Source of the DNA: Ferruginibacter sp.
Lineage (GTDB): Bacteria > Bacteroidota > Bacteroidia > Chitinophagales > Chitinophagaceae
DNA: 42,292 nt
Direction of reading: 5' to 3'
Assembly: GCF_014377975.1 (NCBI RefSeq)
Contig: NZ_JACMOO010000095.1
Span: forward strand, 1 to 42,292
In this document: positions 16,804 through 24,851 of the stretch, in pieces
Numbering within the stretch: the stretch's first letter is position 1
How the letters are laid out: the number at the start of each line of letters is the position of its first letter
The notes under the pieces: model-generated
What the model saw: the letters and a program-made list of their open reading frames with translations, nothing else
Told to the model about the DNA's origin: nothing
Databases searched by the model: none
Program-made: the position numbers and the translations under genes

Positions 16804-18519
16804 ATGCCACAGGATTCAACCAATGTAAACAACAAAGCAGTTACCCAAAATACCTATGATGCCATCGTAATTGGTTCCGGTATCAGCGGCGGATGGGCTG
16901 CAAAAGAATTAACAGAAAAGGGGTTAAAAGTATTGATGCTGGAACGGGGACGTGATATAGAACATGTAAAGGACTATGTAAACGCTACTAAAGAAACATG
17001 GGATTATCCGCACCGCGGCAGGCGCACGCAGGAAATGATAAAAGAATACCCGGTATTAAAAAGAGATTATCCGTTAAATGAAACGAACCTGGATTATTGG
17101 GCGAGTGATAAAGACAGTCCGTATACAGAAGTAAAACGTTTTGACTGGTTTCGCGGTTACCACATGGGTGGCCGTTCGTTAATGTGGGGCAGACAAAGTT
17201 ACCGTTGGAGTGATTTTGATTTTGAAGCAAATTTAAAAGACCATGTTGCGATAGACTGGCCGGTAAGATATAAAGACATTGCACCCTGGTATGATTATGT
17301 TGAGAAGTTTGCCGGTATCAGCGGATCAAGGGATGGGTTGGCTCAGTTACCAGACGGACAGTTTATGCCTGCCATGGATATGACGATTGTTGAAAAAGAT
17401 GTGGCCGCAAGAATTAAAGACCATTACAAAGGTAAAAGATCAATGATCATTGGCCGTACCGCCAATATCACTGAGCCATTGCCTGGCCGTACCAATTGTC
17501 AATACAGAAATAAATGTTGGTTGGGTTGTCCGTTTGGATCCTACTTCAGCACACAATCGTCTACATTACCGGCGGCAAAAAAAACCGGTAATCTTACGGT
17601 TCGTCCATGGAGTATTGTTACAAAAATTTTATACGATAAAGATAAAAAGAAAGCTACCGGTGTGGAGGTATTGGATGGCGAGAACAACAAAACATATACC
17701 TACAATTCAAAAATAATTTTCCTTAATGCCTCTACTTTAAATAGTGCCTGGGTGCTTATGAATTCTGCTACGGATGTCTGGCAGGGAGGGCTTGGGAGCA
17801 GCAGTGGCGAACTGGGCCACAACATCATGGATCATCATTTGGGTGTTGGTGCTGGTGGCAGGGTAGAAGGCTTTGAAGATAAATACACATTTGGCCGTCG
17901 TGCCAACGGAATTTATATTCCCCGTTACCAGAATTTATTCGGTGATAAAAGAGATTACTTAAGGGGATATGGTTACCAGGGTGGAGGTTCAAGAGAAGGA
18001 TACAACCGTTCCGCAGAAGAAATCTCCCTGGGTATTGGATTAAAAGAAGCATTGTCAGAACCAGGCTCCTGGACAATGAATATTGGTGGTTTTGGTGAAA
18101 CACTTCCTTACCATGAAAATTTTGTAACGCTTGATAAAACCAAAAAGGATAAATGGGGTTTAAATATTTTATCAATGGACATTGAGTACAAAGAGAACGA
18201 AAAGAAGATGCGTAAAGATATGCTTGCTGATGCCATCGAAATGCTGGAAGCTTCAGGAGTTAAAGATGTAAAAGGCCGTGATGGTGATGGCACGTTGGGA
18301 AGAGGTATTCATGAAATGGGATCGGCACGTATGGGCAGAGACGCCAAAACATCGGTGTTGAACAGTTTCAACCAAATGTGGGATGCGCCCAATGTTTTTG
18401 TAACAGACGGCTCGTTTATGACTTCAGCAGCGTGTGTAAATCCATCATTAACTTACATGGCTTTTACTGCCAGGGCAGTAGATTTTGCAGTAAGTGAATT
18501 GAAGAAAGGAAATATTTAA
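16804..18519 (+). CDS. GMC family flavoprotein dehydrogenase, copy 2 of 3
   Basis: A 571-residue paralogue, very similar to copy 1 along its whole length and shifted by a 12-residue N-terminal extension (MPQDSTNVNNKAVTQN), with all key features kept: FAD loop IGSGISGGWAAKEL, cysteines C232, C238 and C242 (CQYRNKCWLGCPFG), H503 and N546 (CVNPSLTY). I placed the start at ATG 16804 instead of the GTG at 16783 because the third copy begins with the same MP-DST sequence. It follows copy 1 by 100 bases. Differences from copy 1 cluster around the residues corresponding to 385-420 (GGGSREGYNRSAEE against GGASRDGWGRNIPE), a possible substrate-facing loop. Confidence 0.92.
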   Translation: MPQDSTNVNNKAVTQNTYDAIVIGSGISGGWAAKELTEKGLKVLMLERGRDIEHVKDYVNATKETWDYPHRGRRTQEMIKEYPVLKRDYPLNETNLDYWASDKDSPYTEVKRFDWFRGYHMGGRSLMWGRQSYRWSDFDFEANLKDHVAIDWPVRYKDIAPWYDYVEKFAGISGSRDGLAQLPDGQFMPAMDMTIVEKDVAARIKDHYKGKRSMIIGRTANITEPLPGRTNCQYRNKCWLGCPFGSYFSTQSSTLPAAKKTGNLTVRPWSIVTKILYDKDKKKATGVEVLDGENNKTYTYNSKIIFLNASTLNSAWVLMNSATDVWQGGLGSSSGELGHNIMDHHLGVGAGGRVEGFEDKYTFGRRANGIYIPRYQNLFGDKRDYLRGYGYQGGGSREGYNRSAEEISLGIGLKEALSEPGSWTMNIGGFGETLPYHENFVTLDKTKKDKWGLNILSMDIEYKENEKKMRKDMLADAIEMLEASGVKDVKGRDGDGTLGRGIHEMGSARMGRDAKTSVLNSFNQMWDAPNVFVTDGSFMTSAACVNPSLTYMAFTARAVDFAVSELKKGNI

Positions 18520-18620
18520 TCAGTTATAAGTTATGAGTAATAAATTATGGGTGAAAGCATGATCAGTGCTGTGATGTAGTTCCTGGAATTGATAATAATC
18601 AGAATAATAAAAGTAAAAGT

Positions 18621-20333
18621 ATGCCAGGCGATTCAACCAACTTCAATAACAAGGCGATAGCACAGAACACGTACGATGCAATAGTAGTGGGCAGTGGCAT
18701 CAGCGGTGGTTGGGCTGCTAAAGAGTTATGTGAAAAAGGTTTAAAAACTTTGGTACTTGAAAGAGGCCGCAATGTAGAGCATATAAAAGATTATACAGAT
18801 ACCACAAAAGATCCATGGGAGTTAACGCACCATGGTGCCACCACTCAGCCAGATAGAATCAACAGCCCGACGCAAAGTAAAATTTATGCCTGGAACGAAG
18901 TTTCTAAAAAATTCTTTGTAAACGATGTTGAAAATCCTTACACACAGGTAAAACCATTTGACTGGATAAGAGGCAACCATGTTGGCGGAAGAAGCTTAAC
19001 CTGGGGAAGGCAATGTTATCGGTGGAGTGATGTGGATTTTGGTGCCAATGCAAAAGACGGGCATGGAGTAGACTGGCCCATCCGTTATAAAGACATCGCA
19101 CCATGGTATGATTATGTTGAGCCTTTTGTTGGAATAAGCGGATCAATTGAAAATTTGCCACAGTTACCCGATGGTAAGTTTATGCCTCCCATGCAAATGA
19201 ATTGCCTGGAAAAACAAGTAGCTGAAAGAATAAAGAAAAGTTTTGGTGATGGGAGAACAATGATCATTGGCCGTACTGCCAATCACACAATGAAAGTGGG
19301 GGATAGGGGTCCTTGCCAGTTTAGAAACAAATGCCATGAAGGCTGTCCGTTTGGAGGATATTTTAGTAGCAATGCCGCAACATTACCTGCCGCTGCAAGA
19401 ACGGGTAATATGACATTAAGGCCATTTTCTGTAGTAGAGCAGGTGATATATGATAAGGATAAGAAAAAAGCAATTGGCGTACGCATTCTGGATACAGAAA
19501 CAATGAAGACTGAGGAGTATTATGCAAAAATTATTTTTCTAAATGCTTCTACATTGGGCACAACCCACATTTTGCTGAATTCAGTTTCGGATGCTTTTTC
19601 TAATGGTTTGGGTAATTCAAGTGAACAGGTGGGGCATAACCTGATGGATCATCATTACGGCGTAGGGGCGCATGGAGAAACAGAAGATTTTAGTGATCAA
19701 TATACATACGGACGTAGGGCCAACGGTATTTATGTTCCGCGGTTTAGAAATATCAATCAGGCTACTCAGCAAAAAGATTATGTGCGTGGTTTTGGTTACC
19801 AGGGAGGTGGAGGTCGCGGAAAAATAAGCATTGAGGGTGGGATAGGTGCCGGTTATAAAGAATCATTAACAGAACCTGGTAAATGGACATTTGGGATAGG
19901 TAGCTGGGGTGAGCATTTACCCTATTACGAAAATAAAGTAACTCTTAGTAAAGATAAGAAAGATAAATGGGGCCTGCCTTCTTTGGATATAGATTGTGAG
20001 TTTAAAGAAAACGAGAAGATAATGCGTAAGGACATGAAAGACAGTGCTGTAGAAATGCTTGAAAAAGCAGGATTGAAAAATATAGCTTCTTATGACAATG
20101 CACCTGCTCCAGGTTTTTGTATTCATGAAATGGGTACGGCAAGAATGGGAAAGAATCCAAAAACATCTGTCTTAAATGGCAACAACCAGATGCACGAGGT
20201 AAAAAATGTTTTCATAACTGATGGGTCATGTATGGCATCAAGTGCTTGTCAAAACCCATCAATCACCTATATGGCTTTAACTGCAAGAGCCTGCGATTTT
20301 GCGGTGAACGAATTAAAAAAAGGGAATTTATAA
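18621..20333 (+). CDS. GMC family flavoprotein dehydrogenase, copy 3 of 3
   Basis: A 570-residue GMC enzyme, clearly homologous to copies 1 and 2 but more divergent. It keeps the FAD loop VGSGISGGWAAKEL, the cysteines C232, C238 and C242 (CQFRNKCHEGCPFG), H502 (IHEMGTARMG) and N545 (CQNPSITY). It differs strongly at residues 66-105, where copies 1 and 2 have YPHRG and NETNLDYWASDKDSP, and this one has a different insertion with WNEVSKKFFVNDVENP; this region borders the substrate entrance in GMC enzymes. It is followed after 22 bases by the single small-subunit gene, so it may be the primary partner, with copies 1 and 2 sharing it. Confidence 0.92.
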   Translation: MPGDSTNFNNKAIAQNTYDAIVVGSGISGGWAAKELCEKGLKTLVLERGRNVEHIKDYTDTTKDPWELTHHGATTQPDRINSPTQSKIYAWNEVSKKFFVNDVENPYTQVKPFDWIRGNHVGGRSLTWGRQCYRWSDVDFGANAKDGHGVDWPIRYKDIAPWYDYVEPFVGISGSIENLPQLPDGKFMPPMQMNCLEKQVAERIKKSFGDGRTMIIGRTANHTMKVGDRGPCQFRNKCHEGCPFGGYFSSNAATLPAAARTGNMTLRPFSVVEQVIYDKDKKKAIGVRILDTETMKTEEYYAKIIFLNASTLGTTHILLNSVSDAFSNGLGNSSEQVGHNLMDHHYGVGAHGETEDFSDQYTYGRRANGIYVPRFRNINQATQQKDYVRGFGYQGGGGRGKISIEGGIGAGYKESLTEPGKWTFGIGSWGEHLPYYENKVTLSKDKKDKWGLPSLDIDCEFKENEKIMRKDMKDSAVEMLEKAGLKNIASYDNAPAPGFCIHEMGTARMGKNPKTSVLNGNNQMHEVKNVFITDGSCMASSACQNPSITYMALTARACDFAVNELKKGNL

Positions 20334-20355
20334 TAAGCATATAAAAACTATCAAT

Positions 20356-20919
20356 ATGGAAAGAAGAGAGTTATTAAAAATGATCGCAGCTTTAACGGGC
20401 GGTGTATTCATTGGTGGTGAGTTGCTCACCAGTTGTAAAAGCGGCCCCATGGTAGGAGGTGCAACATTCGGGGAAGCAGATACTGCTTTTTTGGATGAAG
20501 TAGCTGAAACCATTTTGCCCGCAACTAAAACCCCCGGAGCTAAAGCTGCAAAAGTTGGCCAGTTTATGGTGGTAATGGTAAATGATACTTATGAAGATAA
20601 GGATCAGAAAATATTTCATGCGGGCATTGGCAAACTGGAAGAAGCCTGCAAAAAAGCCAATGGCAAATCTTTCTTAGAAGCTACTCCCGAGCAAAGAACT
20701 ACCCTGCTTACTGCGCTTGATAAAGAAGCTAAAGACTACCAGAAAAGCAAAAAGCCTGAAGATCCAGCTCATTATTTTACTATGATGAAACAGTTAACTT
20801 TATTCGGGTACTTTACATCAAAAGAAGGTGCCACACAAGCTTTGCGTTATATTGCTGTGCCAGGCAAATATGATGGTTCATATCCATATAAAAAAGGAGA
20901 CAGAGCCTGGGCAACATAG
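20356..20919 (+). CDS. gluconate 2-dehydrogenase subunit 3 family protein (small subunit for GMC dehydrogenase)
   Basis: A 187-residue protein with a twin-arginine signal, ERRELLKMIAALTGG at residues 2-16, and a cysteine (C27, LLTSC) that may become lipidated. The mature part begins with the family block FGEADTAFLDEVAETILPAT (about 38-57), containing the acidic/aromatic pattern of the gluconate-2-dehydrogenase gamma subunit, and ends PYKKGDRAWA. In gamma-alpha sugar dehydrogenases this subunit carries the Tat signal that exports the flavoprotein as a folded pair, and is needed for its maturation. Only one copy serves three adjacent GMC genes. The protein itself has no redox centre that I can see. 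Confidence 0.9.
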   Translation: MERRELLKMIAALTGGVFIGGELLTSCKSGPMVGGATFGEADTAFLDEVAETILPATKTPGAKAAKVGQFMVVMVNDTYEDKDQKIFHAGIGKLEEACKKANGKSFLEATPEQRTTLLTALDKEAKDYQKSKKPEDPAHYFTMMKQLTLFGYFTSKEGATQALRYIAVPGKYDGSYPYKKGDRAWAT

Positions 20920-20947
20920 AATTATTTTAGCTATAAATAACTTAACT

Positions 20948-20980
20948 CAATAAGCAGAAGCAAATGGCCTTTGCTTATTG
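20948..20980. promoter_or_regulatory. hairpin between the dehydrogenase and hydrolase genes
   Basis: A perfect nine-base inverted repeat, CAATAAGCA (20948-20956) and TGCTTATTG (20972-20980), with a 15-base loop; an alternative inner stem AGCAAA/TTTGCT is possible. There is no T-run, so it is more likely a processing or partial-attenuation hairpin, or an operator, than a terminator. Confidence 0.4.
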
Positions 20981-21008
20981 GTCATGTTTAAGAATTAATA
21001 AAACGATT

Positions 21009-21914
21009 ATGAAAAGAATTGCCCTTATACTTCTTCTTCACATTGCCCCATTGTTACTCATGTGCCAAACAGTTATACCATTATACAAAGACAGCATTCC
21101 CAATAGCAAGCCGTCAAAAAATGAAGAAAAATCAGAACAGTCGAATGGTATACTGATCATTAGTAAAATATCCATACCTACCCTTAGCATTTATCTTCCG
21201 TCAAAACAAAACGCAACAGGTACGGCGGTAGTAATCTGCCCCGGTGGTGGATATTCAATTGTAGCTGCAGGGCATGAAGGTGCAGATATTGCAAAAACGT
21301 TTACAGATATGGGCGTAGCTGCCTTTGTAGTAAAATACCGGATTCCAAATATTGAAACAATGATTGATCCGGAAATTGGACCATTGCAGGATGCACAGCA
21401 AGCTATAAAGATAGTAAGGGAAGGTGCTAAACAATGGAACGTCAATTCTGCTAAAGTTGGTATAATGGGCTTTTCAGCAGGGGGACATCTTGCATCAACT
21501 GCAGGAACACATTTTAGCAAGTCAGTTATCTCAAATCCAAATAATACCAGCCTTCGCCCCGATTTTATGTTGTTGATTTACCCGGTAATCAGCTTCGCAG
21601 ACAGCATCGGACACATGGGTTCCAGGGATAACCTGATTGGTAAAAATCCATCTGCTCAAAAGATTATTGAATACTCAAACGAGTTGCAGGTAAACACCGA
21701 TACACCACCAACTTTTTTAGTGCATGCAAGTGATGACGACGCGGTAAAACCACAAAACAGTATTGTATTTTACCAGGCATTATTAAAAAATCATGTAGCG
21801 GCCGAAATGCATTTGTATGAAACCGGTGGACATGGTTTTGGGTTGAATTTAAAAAATAAAAATGAACATTGGATGGAACGTTGTAAAAACTGGATGCAAA
21901 ACCATGGCTGGTAG
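21009..21914 (+). CDS. exported alpha/beta hydrolase, esterase/lipase type
   Basis: A 301-residue secreted hydrolase. Start ATG 21009 gives a clean signal peptide (MKRIALILLLHIAPLLLMCQ); the frame extends 15 codons upstream, but that part overlaps a hairpin and lacks signal features. The nucleophile is S156 in GFSAGGHLA, the oxyanion block is VVICPGGGYS (75-84), and the acid and base are D243 or D244 (HASDDDAVKP) and H275 (GGHGFG). The fold resembles bacterial acetyl- or feruloyl-esterases related to peptidase S9. It could remove acyl groups from plant glycosides before oxidation. It is in line with the dehydrogenase genes, but a hairpin and 89 bases separate them. Confidence 0.88.
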   Translation: MKRIALILLLHIAPLLLMCQTVIPLYKDSIPNSKPSKNEEKSEQSNGILIISKISIPTLSIYLPSKQNATGTAVVICPGGGYSIVAAGHEGADIAKTFTDMGVAAFVVKYRIPNIETMIDPEIGPLQDAQQAIKIVREGAKQWNVNSAKVGIMGFSAGGHLASTAGTHFSKSVISNPNNTSLRPDFMLLIYPVISFADSIGHMGSRDNLIGKNPSAQKIIEYSNELQVNTDTPPTFLVHASDDDAVKPQNSIVFYQALLKNHVAAEMHLYETGGHGFGLNLKNKNEHWMERCKNWMQNHGW

Positions 21915-21970
21915 AGCAGTAAATTATCTTATGAAATAAGTTGTTTTACAAAAATTACAAAATAACAGTC

Positions 21971-22849
21971 ATGGTTACACGAAGAAAATTTATACAACAG
22001 TGTTCTGTTCTTACAGCAGTTTCAATGGTTAATACACCCAACTTATTTAAAATGCATAAAGATTTGGGTCTTCAGCTTTATACTGTAAGAGATGAAATGA
22101 AAGATATCAAAAATGCACTTGCTAAAATTTCAGCAGCAGGGTATACTAACCTGGAACTGTTCGGTTACAACAACCGTATGTTTTTCGGAAATACCGTAGA
22201 GCAGTTTGCATCGATGTTAAAAAATAACAATCTTAAAACGGTGAGTGGTCATTATGGTCTTGCAGATATGTTACATGCACCCGGTTACAACTGGGATACG
22301 TGGAAATATTTAATTGAAGATGCCACCACACTGGGCAATAAATATATTACCATTCCTTACCTCGATGACAAACACAGAACCGGCGATGACTTTAAAAGAG
22401 TTGCAGAAAGATTGAACAAGGGTGGAGAGTTAAGTAAAAAGGCTGGTATCGCCACGGCATATCATAACCATAATTTTGAATTTGAAAAAGAAGGAAATAT
22501 TACCAAATATGAAATATTACTAAATAACACCGACCCTAACCTGGTGAAATTTGAAATGGATTTATATTGGGTTGTATATGCAGATCAAAACCCCGTAGAG
22601 TGGTTTAAAAAATACCCAGGACGTTTCCCAATGTGGCATATTAAGGACATGGAAAAGCCTGATGCCAGCGGCGCTAAAGGGCAAACCTGTGAAGTGGGTA
22701 AAGGTATTATTGACTGGAAGCCGATATTTGCTGCAAAAGCTATTGCCGGTCTGGAGTATACTTTTGTGGAACAGGAGCAATACAGGCATCCTGTGTTTGA
22801 CTGTATAAAAACGAGTGCGGATTACATGAAAAAGAATTTGCTTAAATAA
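21971..22849 (+). CDS. Tat-exported sugar isomerase/epimerase-type TIM-barrel protein
   Basis: A 292-residue xylose-isomerase-like TIM barrel with a twin-arginine signal (TRRKFIQQCSVLTAVSM, residues 3-19). The start is ATG 21971; the frame is open 10 codons further up, but ATG 21971 puts the RR motif at the N-terminus as expected. Metal-site strands are AYHNHNFEFEK (about 158-168), VKFEMDLYWVVYADQNP (about 186-202), WHIKDME (about 218-224) and EYTFVEQEQ (about 259-267). The HNHNFEF block is typical of exported Bacteroidota isomerase/epimerase proteins found beside DUF1080 and Gfo/Idh/MocA genes. It is the third TIM barrel of the locus and the second predicted to be periplasmic. A terminator follows. 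Confidence 0.88.
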   Translation: MVTRRKFIQQCSVLTAVSMVNTPNLFKMHKDLGLQLYTVRDEMKDIKNALAKISAAGYTNLELFGYNNRMFFGNTVEQFASMLKNNNLKTVSGHYGLADMLHAPGYNWDTWKYLIEDATTLGNKYITIPYLDDKHRTGDDFKRVAERLNKGGELSKKAGIATAYHNHNFEFEKEGNITKYEILLNNTDPNLVKFEMDLYWVVYADQNPVEWFKKYPGRFPMWHIKDMEKPDASGAKGQTCEVGKGIIDWKPIFAAKAIAGLEYTFVEQEQYRHPVFDCIKTSADYMKKNLLK

Positions 22850-22869
22850 AAAAAGTTAATTAGTAATTG

Positions 22870-22905
22870 AATAGTTGTGCAGTGAAGACTTTACAACTAT
22901 TTTTT
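22870..22905 (+). terminator. intrinsic terminator of the rightward sugar-oxidation operon
   Basis: Perfect nine-base stem AATAGTTGT (22870-22878) / ACAACTATT (22893-22901) with a 14-base loop, then a T-run to 22906. It closes the operon that began with the MFS gene. Confidence 0.75.
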
Positions 22906-22960
22906 AATATACTAAACACACTAACTTTTAGCATACCAATTTTTATATTAAAAACTAAAT

Positions 22961-23962
22961 ATGAATTACACACCTTTATCTGCAAGATATGATACCATGA
23001 CTTACAACCGTTGCGGCAACAGTGGTTTATTATTACCCGCAATGTCACTGGGCCTTTGGCACAATTTCGGTGGGGTTGATAATTTTGAAAACGGCCGCGA
23101 AATTATACGTGCTGCTTTTGACAACGGCATAACGCACATTGATCTGGCTAATAATTATGGGCCACCTCCCGGTTCTGCTGAAGAGAACTTTGGCAGTATT
23201 TTGAAAAAAGATTTTACTGGTAATTTGAGGGATGAACTGATTATTTCCAGCAAGGCAGGCTATAACATGTGGCCTGGTCCTTATGGAGAATGGGGATCAA
23301 GAAAATATTTAATTGCCAGTCTTAACCAAAGCCTGCAACGCATGCAATTGGATTATGTGGATATTTTTTATTCTCATCGTCCCGATCCCGATACACCGCT
23401 GGAAGAAACAATGCAGGCTTTACATGATATTGTAAAAAGTGGTAAGGCGCTATACGTTGGTTTGTCTAATTACCGCTTGCAGGAAGCAAAACAAGCGATC
23501 AAAATATTAAAAGATCTCGGTACTCCCTGTCTTATCCATCAGCCAAAATATTCTATGTATGAGCGATGGGTGGAAGAGGGATTGATGGATGTACTGGAAA
23601 AAAATGGCGTTGGATGCATTCCGTTTTCTCCCCTGGCGCAAGGGCTGTTAACCAATAAATACCTTCAGGGAAATATACCGGAACAATCAAGGGCAGCAAA
23701 AGCGCACGGGGCATTACAGGCAAGTGCCATTACACCCGAAGTACTGGCACAATTAAATTCATTAAACAACCTGGCTCAAAAAAGAGGTCAGTCACTTGCG
23801 CAAATGGCGTTGGCCTGGATATTGAAAGATAAAAGAGTTACCACAGTTTTAGTTGGGGTAAGCAGTGTGGCACAATTACACGATAATCTTGCTACATTAA
23901 ATAATCCTGACTTTAATCAGGAAGAACTTGCAGCAATAGAACAAATTTTAAAAACAGATTGA
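22961..23962 (+). CDS. aldo/keto reductase, YghZ-like
   Basis: A 333-residue NADP(H)-dependent reductase of the aldo/keto reductase superfamily. The N-terminal block YNRCGNSGLLLPAMSLGLWH closely follows the YghZ (L-glyceraldehyde 3-phosphate reductase) pattern. The catalytic tetrad is D61 and Y66 (HIDLANNYGPP), K98 (IISSKAGY) and H139 (FYSHRPD). The cofactor-binding end carries VLVGVSSVAQL near residue 284. It is cytoplasmic. Placed after the terminator of the sugar-oxidation operon, it could reduce aldehydes or keto-sugars from that pathway or detoxify methylglyoxal-type products; the substrate is not readable. Confidence 0.92.
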   Translation: MNYTPLSARYDTMTYNRCGNSGLLLPAMSLGLWHNFGGVDNFENGREIIRAAFDNGITHIDLANNYGPPPGSAEENFGSILKKDFTGNLRDELIISSKAGYNMWPGPYGEWGSRKYLIASLNQSLQRMQLDYVDIFYSHRPDPDTPLEETMQALHDIVKSGKALYVGLSNYRLQEAKQAIKILKDLGTPCLIHQPKYSMYERWVEEGLMDVLEKNGVGCIPFSPLAQGLLTNKYLQGNIPEQSRAAKAHGALQASAITPEVLAQLNSLNNLAQKRGQSLAQMALAWILKDKRVTTVLVGVSSVAQLHDNLATLNNPDFNQEELAAIEQILKTD

Positions 23963-24340
23963 TTTTTTCAGGAAACAGGTAGTGTTATCAAAAAATAATA
24001 TTTCATTTTTACGAAGCAGATGGATAATACCGGGCTGCTATTATGCAAATTTATTTTGAATTGGTAAAAAAATAAATCCTTTTAGTTTTTTACAGCCATT
24101 TTTCTTAACTCTTTTATTAAATTTCATTCTTTTAAAATAGAAAATTTTTGTCAAAAACAACTAAAATTATTACTATAAAAATGCATGTTTGCTCATCGTG
24201 TTTTGTTAAATAAAATTGTTTCTGATTTTGTACTATAGTCAAAAACAGGCGGTTAATTATATTTTTATTTTTGAAGTTATTTGATGGCTACCAGAATAGT
24301 TTGTTAATTTTACGATAGTTTACTACGCAACTATTGATAT
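23963..24340. other. AT-rich 378-base region upstream of the MarR gene
   Basis: No gene is visible. The ten-base direct repeat GTCAAAAACA occurs at 24150-24159 and 24238-24247, and a palindrome ACTATAGT at 24232-24239. A possible promoter has TTG at 24281-24283 and TAATTTTA at 24305-24312. These features suggest a regulated promoter for the downstream regulator and lipid genes. Confidence 0.45.
24315..24334. promoter_or_regulatory. putative MarR operator
   Basis: Perfect inverted repeat ATAGTT (24315-24320), eight-base spacer, AACTAT (24329-24334), placed between a possible promoter and the MarR start at 24341. ATAGTTT also occurs at 24296-24302. Position and symmetry fit autorepression by the adjacent regulator. 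Confidence 0.4.
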
Positions 24341-24781
24341 ATGGACTGTAAAGAAATGCCGGATACACTTGGTTTTATGATTGTTCATACAGGAAAATTA
24401 CTGTTAAAAACAATCAATGGAGCCTTTTCTGATATCACTAAAGATATCACTTTCGAGCAATTAGGGGTACTGTATTATCTGTCGCGTAGCACAACAAAAG
24501 AAATGATACAACAGGATATTGCTACTATAATGGATAAAACAAAGTCTGCTATATTGAGGTCTATCGACATTTTGCAGGAAAAGGGTTTTGTAAAAAGATT
24601 GCCTGTTGCAGGAGACAGAAGAAAAAATGTGATTGAACTAACAAGCTCTGGAAAATCTGTTGTAGATATCATGCACGGTAAATTTTTGGGGCAGGATGGG
24701 ATTTTGAAAGAAGGGATCAATGAAAAAGATCTGGAAACCTGTATGTGCGTGCTGGCAAAAATTCAGGAAAAATGTAAATAA
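24341..24781 (+). CDS. MarR family transcriptional regulator
   Basis: A 146-residue winged-helix regulator of usual MarR length. The N-terminal dimerisation helix is followed by the recognition region TIMDKTKSAILRSIDILQEK (about 65-84) and the wing VKRLPVAGDRRKNVIELTSS, whose DRR motif is the MarR hallmark. A paired cysteine segment ETCMCVLAKIQEKCK lies in the last helix. It is encoded 70 bases upstream of spt in the same direction, so it is a candidate regulator of the sphingolipid locus; MarR proteins usually sense small hydrophobic or phenolic ligands or oxidation. The inverted repeat just before its start is a candidate autoregulatory site. Confidence 0.9.
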   Translation: MDCKEMPDTLGFMIVHTGKLLLKTINGAFSDITKDITFEQLGVLYYLSRSTTKEMIQQDIATIMDKTKSAILRSIDILQEKGFVKRLPVAGDRRKNVIELTSSGKSVVDIMHGKFLGQDGILKEGINEKDLETCMCVLAKIQEKCK

Positions 24782-24851
24782 AATAATTCTACTTTAATAA
24801 TACAATATTTTTTGTAATTAAAACGCATAAGGAAACATTTAAAAAACTGCA

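Noticed and set aside
15024..20333. Assembly artefact as an explanation for three similar GMC genes
   Set aside because: The copies differ throughout in codons and residues, and intergenic sequences differ, so they are real paralogues.
20964..21008. Upstream ATG at 20964 as start of the alpha/beta hydrolase
   Set aside because: It would put 15 residues before the signal peptide and start inside a hairpin; ATG 21009 gives a normal signal peptide.
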